Source: Muribaculaceae bacterium | GTDB taxonomy: Bacteria > Bacteroidota > Bacteroidia > Bacteroidales > Muribaculaceae | DNA: 41,932 bases | Reading direction: 5' to 3' | Assembly: GCA_017462345.1 (NCBI GenBank) | Contig: JAFTRI010000012.1 | Coordinates: 1-41,932 of the forward strand | Shown here: positions 35,461 to 41,932 of the stretch, one piece after another | How the letters are laid out: each line of letters opens with the position of its first letter | Numbering within the stretch: the first letter of the stretch is position 1 | Translations under genes and position numbers: made by a program | Notes under the pieces: model-generated | Told to the model about the DNA's origin: nothing | Seen by the model: only the letters and a program-made list of their open reading frames with translations | Database searches by the model: none

Positions 35461-36831
35461 ATGGCTAAAGTAAAGACGTTGTGGTATTGCAGCAGTTGTG
35501 GGGCTGATTCACCGAAATGGGAGGGTCGCTGCCCGGCATGTGGAGAGTGGAACACGATGGTTGAGGAGCGAGTGCCGACGAAGGGATTGCGGGGTGGCTC
35601 ACCGGTGACCGGACGGCAGGCCGTAAAGAGTGTGCCGCAGCGGGTATCGGAGATTAAGAGCTTGAATGAGCCTCGTATCCACATGCCGAGTGAGGAGCTT
35701 AACCGGGTGCTCGGCGGCGGTCTTGTCGCGGGTTCGCTTGTGCTTATCGGAGGAGAGCCCGGTATAGGTAAATCTACTCTTGTGCTGCAAAATATACTGT
35801 CGATAAAAACGAAAAAAATACTGTATGTGTCAGGAGAGGAAAGTGCACGCCAGCTGAAGTTGCGTGCCGACCGTATCGGACGCATGAGTGACAATTGCTA
35901 TATCGTGTGTGAGACTTCGTTGGAAAGTATATTTGAACATATCGATGATGTGAAGCCTGAGATGGTGATTGTCGATTCGATACAGACGATCGCTTCTGAT
36001 GCAGTTGAGTCATCGGCGGGTAGTGTGAGCCAGGTGCGTGAATGCTCGGCACGGTTACTGATGTATGCCAAGGAAAGCGGTGTACCGGTTATCCTTATAG
36101 GGCATATAAACAAGGAGGGGAGTATTGCAGGGCCCAAGGTGCTGGAGCATATTGTAGATGCGGTGTTGCAGTTTGAGGGTGACCGGCATTATATGTACAG
36201 GATATTGCGTTCGATAAAGAACCGTTTTGGCAGTACGTCGGAATTGGGCATATACGAAATGTGCCAGCGCGGACTGCGTGAGGTTACCAATCCGTCGGAG
36301 ATGCTGCTGACGCAGAATGATGAGGAACTGTCGGGTATTGCCATAGGTGTGACTCTCGAAGGGATACGTCCGTTCCTTATCGAGGCTCAGGCACTTGTGA
36401 GTACGGCAGCGTACGGAACACCGCAGCGGTCGGTTACGGGTTTTGACTCCCGGAGGATGAATATGCTTCTTGCCGTGCTTGAAAAACGTGTCGGGTTCAA
36501 GATCGCACAAAAGGATGTGTTCCTGAATATCGCCGGGGGACTGAAGGTGAATGATCCGGCTCTCGACCTTAGTGTAATATGCGCGATACTTTCATCCAAT
36601 GTCGACATGGCTATCCCCCGTGGAGTGTGTATGTCGGGAGAGGTGGGGCTGTCGGGGGAGATACGTCCGATAACACGTATCGAACAGCGGATAAGCGAGG
36701 CGGAAAAACCGGGGATGAATACGATAATCGTTCCACGTAACAATCTCAAGGGGATCGATGTCTCCCGATTGAAGATAAGGGTGGAGGAGGTGGCAAAGGT
36801 AGAGGAGGCTTTCCGCACATTGTTTGCCTGA
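35461..36831 (+). CDS. radA: DNA repair protein RadA (Sms)
   Basis: RadA is a RecA-related ATPase that helps process recombination intermediates by branch migration. The protein is 456 residues, the standard length. The N-terminal zinc finger is C10-C13-C24-C27. The Walker A motif GEPGIGKS is at residues 98-105. The RadA-specific KNRFG motif is at 253-257. The C-terminal third is the Lon-protease-like domain (GLKVNDPALDLSV and the SGEVGLSGEIRPI stretch). The gene is isolated between the RNA methyltransferase and a convergent Sel1-repeat gene, with a hairpin terminator after it. Confidence 0.98.
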   Translation: MAKVKTLWYCSSCGADSPKWEGRCPACGEWNTMVEERVPTKGLRGGSPVTGRQAVKSVPQRVSEIKSLNEPRIHMPSEELNRVLGGGLVAGSLVLIGGEPGIGKSTLVLQNILSIKTKKILYVSGEESARQLKLRADRIGRMSDNCYIVCETSLESIFEHIDDVKPEMVIVDSIQTIASDAVESSAGSVSQVRECSARLLMYAKESGVPVILIGHINKEGSIAGPKVLEHIVDAVLQFEGDRHYMYRILRSIKNRFGSTSELGIYEMCQRGLREVTNPSEMLLTQNDEELSGIAIGVTLEGIRPFLIEAQALVSTAAYGTPQRSVTGFDSRRMNMLLAVLEKRVGFKIAQKDVFLNIAGGLKVNDPALDLSVICAILSSNVDMAIPRGVCMSGEVGLSGEIRPITRIEQRISEAEKPGMNTIIVPRNNLKGIDVSRLKIRVEEVAKVEEAFRTLFA

Positions 36832-36850
36832 GTTCCCCCCCGATAAAATT

Positions 36851-36902
36851 AACGGTGCAGCTTGTGTGTCTTGTCGATTCAGGTTGCACCGTTGTCTTTT
36901 TC
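36851..36902 (+). terminator. Terminator after radA
   Basis: A 9-bp perfect stem (36851-36859 with 36885-36893) is followed by GTCTTTTTC. It sits in the 90-base gap between the convergent radA and Sel1-repeat genes. On the - strand the flank TTAATTTTA is also T-rich, so it may serve both. Confidence 0.7.
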
Positions 36903-36921
36903 GGGGAGTGAGGATTTCACG

Positions 36922-37539
36922 CTAATCGGTAATGCTGTGTTCCTTTAGCTTTTCCTTTGCTTTGCGATTGCCTTTGTCGGCGGCTTTACCCCAATATCTT
37001 ATGGCAAGTTGCCGGTCGCGTTCCACGCCTGTCCCATCGTAATAACATGTCCCCAGCATGTATAGTGCCGGGGCGTTACCTGTATCGGCGCTTTTAGAAA
37101 ACAGCTCGATGGCTCTGGTGTAGTTGCGCTTGACGCCGTCCCCTTTGTAGTACAGGTATCCAAGTTCATATTGGGCTTCGGCACAACCGGCATCGGCTGA
37201 CTGCTGCCAATATTCAGCTGCTTTCTTTTTGTCAATCTTGACACCGTTTCCATACCGGTAACAGTTGCCCAATTGGTATAGTGCGAGTCTGTTGCCTTGA
37301 GCTGCGGCTTCATTTAGAAGTGTAATCGCTTTTTTCTCGTCCCGGTCATAACCGTTGGTGCCGTTGTAATAGTTCATTGCATTGCGGTATATGTCCTGAG
37401 CGGGGCTGTTATCGGTTTTGTATCCTGATTTGTTGCCGCGTTCGATTTTCCATTCTCCGCGTACTGCCTGAGGTCGGGCGATACAAGGATTGGCGGAAGA
37501 TAGCAGCAAAAGGGCTGTTATGAGTAGCAACGGTTTCAT
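36922..37539 (-). CDS. Exported Sel1-like repeat protein
   Basis: This 205-residue protein has a signal peptide (about 1-21: KPLLLITALLLLSSANPCIA). Residues about 50-195 contain about four Sel1-type TPR units, each with the pattern A-x-x-x-L-G-x-x-Y-x-x-G-x-G-V (for example ALYQLGNCYRYGNGV and AQYELGYLYYKGDGV). Such helical repeats bind other proteins and in exported form may scaffold envelope complexes. It follows trxA by 32 bases on the same strand and is likely in its transcript. No partner is evident from the sequence. Confidence 0.85.
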   Translation of the reverse strand: MKPLLLITALLLLSSANPCIARPQAVRGEWKIERGNKSGYKTDNSPAQDIYRNAMNYYNGTNGYDRDEKKAITLLNEAAAQGNRLALYQLGNCYRYGNGVKIDKKKAAEYWQQSADAGCAEAQYELGYLYYKGDGVKRNYTRAIELFSKSADTGNAPALYMLGTCYYDGTGVERDRQLAIRYWGKAADKGNRKAKEKLKEHSITD

Positions 37540-37571
37540 GTTGAGGATTGAGCTATAACGGCGTCAGTTTT

Positions 37572-37895
37572 TTATAAAGCTATCAACTCCTTGATTTTTT
37601 CTTCCAAGGTTGACTTTGGCTGTGAGCCGGCAAGACGGATGTCGGTCTTTTCCCCGTTCTTGAAAAAAAGTATTGTAGGGATTGACATGATACGGTATTT
37701 TGCGCTGAGGTCTCCCTCTTCGTCTACATTGTATTTCCCTATCACAACCTCGTCGCCAAACTGCTCGGCCAATTCGTCGACAATTGGGGACATGCGCATA
37801 CAGGGCCCGCACCAAGTTGCCCAAAAGTCAATAACTACGGGCTTCCCCGATGCTATAATCTCGTCTACGTTTTCGTCGGTAAATGTAAATGCCAT
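37572..37895 (-). CDS. trxA: Thioredoxin
   Basis: This 107-residue cytoplasmic thioredoxin reduces protein disulfides. The active site WCGPC is at residues 28-32 and the cis-proline at P73 (SIPT). There is no signal peptide. It has its own strong promoter in the 87-base gap after dnaE and is followed by the Sel1-repeat gene. A trxA-dnaE neighbourhood is familiar from Bacteroidales genomes as far as I recall. Confidence 0.96.
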   Translation of the reverse strand: MAFTFTDENVDEIIASGKPVVIDFWATWCGPCMRMSPIVDELAEQFGDEVVIGKYNVDEEGDLSAKYRIMSIPTILFFKNGEKTDIRLAGSQPKSTLEEKIKELIAL

Positions 37896-37939
37896 ATTAA
37901 TATTGTCTTTAGGTTAAAAGTTCGGGTTTATCTGTGCTA

Positions 37940-37970
37940 CAAATTTAGTGAAGATTGAACAAATGCCAAA
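37940..37970 (-). promoter_or_regulatory. Promoter of trxA
   Basis: On the - strand: TTTG (37967-37970), a 19-base spacer, and TAAATTTG (37940-37947), an exact consensus match. The leader would be about 40 bases. Confidence 0.85.
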
Positions 37971-37982
37971 ATGCGGGAACGG

Positions 37983-40900
37983 TTATTTGTCGACGGTATA
38001 TTCGATGGACATGCCGTTGAGCATTTCAACCAGATTGCGGTTAATAGGGATCTTCACGCCGGAGACAAGCCGGAGTGAACGGTTCAGCTCCGGGTCGAAA
38101 ATGCGGAAATAAAGGTCACCGCGGTTTTCGGTGGTGGACTTGATGTGCTCGGAAAGCAGGCTGTGTACCGTTTCGTTCAATTCTTCTTTTTTGAGGGTTA
38201 TTGTTATGCCGCGAATCAGTTGTCCCTTGACATCGTGTAAAAGGCGTATGCCGGTGACGTTGAAGTTTATTTCATCGGACTTGAAGCGTTTTTGGAATTT
38301 ACCGGTTACAAGAACAGGAGTTCCGGGTACACCGTATTTGCTGAAATCGATGTATGTCTGTCCGAACAGCCGTAGTTCGGTGCTGCCCGTGTAGTCCTCG
38401 ATTTTAAGTATGCCGAAGTTCCCGCCGTTGCGTGCCGGGCGGCTGACAAAACTGATGACCATTCCGCCGAAAGTCAGTTCTTTGCCATCAACCGGAATCT
38501 CCTCGTCTTTGGCTTTTATGCTTGAATTGCATCCGAAATTCAGCTCCATGTAAAACGGGTCGAGTGGATGGGCTGACAAGTACATGCCCACAAGTTCGCG
38601 CTCTTTTTCCAACCGTTCGGCGGCAACCCATTCCACTGCCGGTTTTATTGCGGGACGGCCGGCTGTGTTAAGTGTGGCATCGTCGTCTCCGAATAGGGAG
38701 TTGCTGCTTTGCTGCTTGTCGTTTTGGAACATCTGTCCGTATCGGATAAGCTGCTCGGATAGGCTTTCGTCTTTGTTGTTTTTTTCAAAAAAATCTTCTC
38801 GTTTAATTTCCTCGAAGCAGTCAAATGCCCCTGCCAGTGCGAGTGATTCGAGTGTGCGGCGGTTGAGGGATGACAGGTTGACGCGTTCGACAAAGTCATA
38901 GATTGATTCAAATGGCCCGCCCTCGTTGCGTGCGGTAATTATGTCATTGACAACATTGACTCCGACACCTTTTATTGCAGCAAGCCCGAAACGGATGTCT
39001 CCTTTTTTGTTGACACCGAATTTTGTGAAGCTTTCGTTTACATCGGGACCTTTGACTTGTATATGCATCGACTTGCATTCGTCCATGAAACCGGTGAGTT
39101 TTGTGATGTCGGCAAGATTCCGGCTAAGTACCGCTGCCATGTATTCGGCCGGGTAGTTGGCTTTGAGGTAGGCAGTCTGGAATGCGACCCAGCTATAGCA
39201 GGTGGCGTGACTCTTGTTGAATGCGTATGATGCGAATTTTTCCCAGTCACTCCATATTTTTTCGAGGACGGCAGTGTCGTATCCGTTTTTCTGCCCGCCT
39301 TCAAGGAACAGCTCTTTCAACGCATTCATCTTGTCGATGAGTTTTTTCCCCATCGCTTTGCGCAGGGTATCGCTCTGTCCGCGGGTAAAGTTGGCGAGCA
39401 GGCGGGACAGGAGCATCACCTGTTCCTGATAGACAGTGACCCCGTAGGTGTCTTTGAGGTATTTCTCCATTACGGGGATGTCATAGACGATCGGGGACTT
39501 GCCGTGTTTGCGGGCAATGAAATCGGGGATGTAATCCATTGGCCCCGGGCGGTAGAGCGCGTTCATTGCAATGAGATCCTCGAATGTGCTCGGCTGGAGT
39601 TCTCGCAGATATTTTTGCATTCCTGCCGACTCAAACTGGAATGTGCCGGTAGTGCGCCCTTCGCAGTATAGCTGGTAGGTCTTCGGGTCGTCGATCGGAA
39701 CATTGTCGATGTCGACGTCGATGCCGCGTGTCAGTTTGATGTTGGCCAGGGCCTCCTTGATTATCGAGAGGGTTTTCAGCCCGAGGAAGTCCATCTTGAT
39801 AAGACCGGTGTCTTCAATAACCGATCCTTCATATTGTGTGACCAACAACTTTGTCCCATCCTTATCATAGGCAGTACTTACCGGAACCCAGTCGGTGATG
39901 TCGTCGCGACCGATGATTACCCCACAGGCGTGAACACCGGTGTTGCGAACGTTACCTTCGAGTTCCTTGGCATATTTCAGGGTATCGGTAATCAAAGTGT
40001 TCTGGCTTGCGAGTTCGGTCTTGAACTCTGGGACGTGTTCGTAGCAGTTTTTGAGTGTAGGTTTCAGTTCCTTGCCGTTGACCTCGGGCATGTGGCGCGG
40101 GATGAGCTTGGTGAGCCTCTCGCTTTCTGAAAGCGGAAGCTGTTGCACTCGTGCGACATCTTTTATTGATGACTTGGCAGCCATTGTGCCGTAGGTGATG
40201 ATGCGTGCAACTTTTTCTGCGCCGTATTTCTCGGTAACATATTTCAATACGTCGGCTCGTCCATCATCGTCAAAGTCGATGTCGATATCGGGAAGCGATA
40301 TGCGGTCGGGGTTGAGGAAGCGTTCAAAAAGAAGGTCGTATTTAATGGGGTCAATCTGAGTGATGTCGAGACAGTAGGCCACAGCCGAACCGGCAGCCGA
40401 ACCACGTCCGGGTCCGACTGAAACGCCAAGCCGCCGTCCTGCGGCAATGAAGTCCTGTACGATTAGGAAGTAACCCGGGAACCCCATATTCTTGATCGTT
40501 TCAAGTTCAAAGTCGATGCGCTCACGTTGTTCCTCGGTGGGTGTACCCCATCGTCGCTTTGCCCCTTCGTATGTGAGATACCGGAGGTATTCGTCGTTGT
40601 TGGTGAATCCTTCGGGGAGTGGGAAGTTGGGAAGGATGGGCCCGTGGTCGATTGAGTATGTCTCTACCTTATCAAGTATCTCGATGGTATTTGTCAACGC
40701 TTCCGGTAGGTCGGCGAATATTTCGTTCATCTCCTCTTGCGTTTTCATCCATTCCTGCTTTGTGTAGAGCATCCGTTTCTCGTCGTTGAGATTCTTATTG
40801 GTGGAAACGCATATGAGCCGGTCATGAGCTTCGGCGTCCTCTTCATTTACAAAGTGGACGTCATTGGTGCACACGAGTTTTATGTCAAACTTGCGCGCGA

Positions 40901-41621
40901 TTCTTATCAGTTCTTCGTTTACAGCCTGTTGAACTTCATAAACCCGGTGATTGGCTCGTGGCACTGTGGCTTTGTGGCGTTGCAGTTCGATATAGTAATC
41001 GTCGCCGAATGTGTCCTTGAACCACTGTACCTGTTTTTCGGCCTCCTCGATTTCCCCTACTTGTATGAGTCTGGGGATTTCTCCGCCAAGGCAAGCCGAA
41101 CATACGATGAGACCCTCGCTGTGCTTGGCGAGGTCTTCTTTGTCTGTCCGCGGGTGGGAGTAGAACCCTTCGGTCCATGCGCGTGACACGATTTTGATGA
41201 GGTTGTGGTATCCTTTCTCGTTCTTGGCGAGAACAACAAGATGCCGTCCTGTGTCTTTTTTGTCGGTGTGTTCGAGCAGGGATTTGTTGGCGACATACAT
41301 TTCGCATCCGAAAATGGGCTTGAACAGTTTCTCTTTCAGAGCGTTTATCTCGGCTGTGAGACGCTCAGCCTCTTGGGAGTTGCCTGTCTCATTGGCGGCG
41401 TCAAGAGCTTTTTTTGCGCTTTTGATGGCATCGTTTGTCTTGGAGTTTTTCTTCTTGACATAATTGTAGTATTCTTTTATGCCAAACATGTTGCCATGGT
41501 CGGTTATGGCCAGGCCTTTCATGCCGTTGGCTATTGCCTTGTCGACCAATGCCGGAACGGAAGCCTGTCCGTCGAGGACTGAGAATTGGGTGTGGACGTG
41601 CAGATGTATGAATGGGTGCAT
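37983..41621 (-). CDS. dnaE: DNA polymerase III subunit alpha
   Basis: This is the replicative DNA polymerase catalytic subunit. The protein is 1212 residues. The N-terminal PHP domain starts FIHLHVHTQFSVLDG and runs to about residue 300. The catalytic PDIDIDFDDD motif lies at about 443-452. The helix-hairpin-helix region (AAIKGVGVNVVND) is at about 885-897. The OB-fold domain is at about 1020-1110. I chose the ATG at 41621 (MHPFIHLHVH). The frame is open to a TTG at 41657, but that TTG lies inside the promoter -7 box, so it cannot be translated. Confidence 0.97.
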   Translation of the reverse strand: MHPFIHLHVHTQFSVLDGQASVPALVDKAIANGMKGLAITDHGNMFGIKEYYNYVKKKNSKTNDAIKSAKKALDAANETGNSQEAERLTAEINALKEKLFKPIFGCEMYVANKSLLEHTDKKDTGRHLVVLAKNEKGYHNLIKIVSRAWTEGFYSHPRTDKEDLAKHSEGLIVCSACLGGEIPRLIQVGEIEEAEKQVQWFKDTFGDDYYIELQRHKATVPRANHRVYEVQQAVNEELIRIARKFDIKLVCTNDVHFVNEEDAEAHDRLICVSTNKNLNDEKRMLYTKQEWMKTQEEMNEIFADLPEALTNTIEILDKVETYSIDHGPILPNFPLPEGFTNNDEYLRYLTYEGAKRRWGTPTEEQRERIDFELETIKNMGFPGYFLIVQDFIAAGRRLGVSVGPGRGSAAGSAVAYCLDITQIDPIKYDLLFERFLNPDRISLPDIDIDFDDDGRADVLKYVTEKYGAEKVARIITYGTMAAKSSIKDVARVQQLPLSESERLTKLIPRHMPEVNGKELKPTLKNCYEHVPEFKTELASQNTLITDTLKYAKELEGNVRNTGVHACGVIIGRDDITDWVPVSTAYDKDGTKLLVTQYEGSVIEDTGLIKMDFLGLKTLSIIKEALANIKLTRGIDVDIDNVPIDDPKTYQLYCEGRTTGTFQFESAGMQKYLRELQPSTFEDLIAMNALYRPGPMDYIPDFIARKHGKSPIVYDIPVMEKYLKDTYGVTVYQEQVMLLSRLLANFTRGQSDTLRKAMGKKLIDKMNALKELFLEGGQKNGYDTAVLEKIWSDWEKFASYAFNKSHATCYSWVAFQTAYLKANYPAEYMAAVLSRNLADITKLTGFMDECKSMHIQVKGPDVNESFTKFGVNKKGDIRFGLAAIKGVGVNVVNDIITARNEGGPFESIYDFVERVNLSSLNRRTLESLALAGAFDCFEEIKREDFFEKNNKDESLSEQLIRYGQMFQNDKQQSSNSLFGDDDATLNTAGRPAIKPAVEWVAAERLEKERELVGMYLSAHPLDPFYMELNFGCNSSIKAKDEEIPVDGKELTFGGMVISFVSRPARNGGNFGILKIEDYTGSTELRLFGQTYIDFSKYGVPGTPVLVTGKFQKRFKSDEINFNVTGIRLLHDVKGQLIRGITITLKKEELNETVHSLLSEHIKSTTENRGDLYFRIFDPELNRSLRLVSGVKIPINRNLVEMLNGMSIEYTVDK

Positions 41622-41654
41622 TGTTGTCTTTTTTCGTAAAAAATATTTCTTTTC

Positions 41655-41662
41655 CAAAGATA
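41655..41662 (-). promoter_or_regulatory. -7 box of dnaE
   Basis: Read on the - strand this is TATCTTTG. The start of transcription would fall near 41648, about 27 bases before the ATG. No clear -33 TTTG is found at the right spacing. Confidence 0.6.
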
Positions 41663-41810
41663 CGATAAATATTTCAGAGATAGCCTTAGTTGCAAAACTA
41701 TGTTTTAGGGCATAAAAATTTTGTGTATGTTAGGCTGGTGGCTTTCAGGGTGTTGTGATGTGTTTGCCGGGAGCCGGGCGGAAAACGTGTAAAAAAAAGA
41801 TGCAAAAAAA

Positions 41811-41843
41811 TTTGGAGATAATGGGTCGGAGGTTGTACCTTTG
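41811..41843 (+). promoter_or_regulatory. Promoter reading out of the right edge
   Basis: TTTG (41811-41814), a 21-base spacer and TACCTTTG (41836-41843) fit the Bacteroidota consensus. The transcript would begin near 41850 and its gene lies beyond the window. The rest of 41663-41932 holds no supportable gene; 41850-41900 is unusually GC-rich (GGGGCGGAGCC, GGCGGTGGCGGC). Confidence 0.7.
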
Positions 41844-41932
41844 CACCCGCTTTTGGGGCGGAGCCACGGCGGTGGCGGCTGGGCCGGAAGTTAAATTCCG
41901 TTAAATATGCTGATAGGATTTTGGTGGTTCAA

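Noticed and set aside
41908-41932. Start of a coding gene at the right edge (ATG at 41908)
   Set aside because: Only eight codons are visible, too few to support a gene.

Overview
The window looks like a chromosomal segment of a gut Bacteroidales bacterium, most plausibly of the Muribaculaceae. The evidence is the Bacteroidota promoter pattern (TTTG, a 19-21 base gap, then TAnnTTTG) seen before many genes, almost no Shine-Dalgarno sequences, T9SS-type C-terminal sorting domains, a Bacteroidota surface-lipoprotein export signal, and a DUF4465 protein. The family assignment is inference; the phylum-level assignment is strong.

Region 1 (1-12434) is the conserved translation/transcription cluster on the + strand: the 3' part of tuf, tRNA-Trp(CCA), secE, nusG, rplK, rplA, rplJ, rplL, rpoB and rpoC. 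A terminator-like hairpin lies between rplL and rpoB, where it could lower polymerase subunit output relative to ribosomal protein output. A 17-bp perfect hairpin ends the cluster after rpoC.

Region 2 (12435-25440) is accessory. Three secreted proteins with T9SS-type C-termini follow one another: a PCMD/calycin-like protein of 559 aa, and two very large related proteins (1740 and 1617 aa). Each large protein has an N-terminal GHL10 glycoside-hydrolase-like domain, FN3-like modules, and two copies of an undescribed propeller-like module. The first gene is flanked on both sides by arrays of palindromic intergenic repeats; a decayed copy lies after the last one.

Region 3 (25441-31103) holds a YitT-family membrane protein, two tandem outer-membrane beta-barrel proteins, an inositol-monophosphatase-family enzyme and an Lrp/AsnC regulator (both - strand), and a GNAT acetyltransferase. 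It ends with a complete cobalamin riboswitch (promoter, aptamer, terminator) controlling a single surface lipoprotein of the DUF4465 type, which I infer to be a BtuH-like vitamin B12-binding protein separated from any B12 transporter.

Region 4 (31104-32257) is AT-rich and looks acquired: a 184-bp element with imperfect terminal inverted repeats, an intact ribbon-helix-helix antitoxin, its YafQ/RelE-type toxin broken by two single-base losses, a bidirectional terminator and tRNA-Lys(TTT).

Region 5 (32258-41932) is housekeeping: an SLC45/GPH-like sugar transporter and endonuclease IV (- strand), a SpoU/TrmH RNA methyltransferase and RadA (+), then a Sel1-repeat protein, thioredoxin and DNA polymerase III alpha (- strand). 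A promoter at the right edge reads out of the window.
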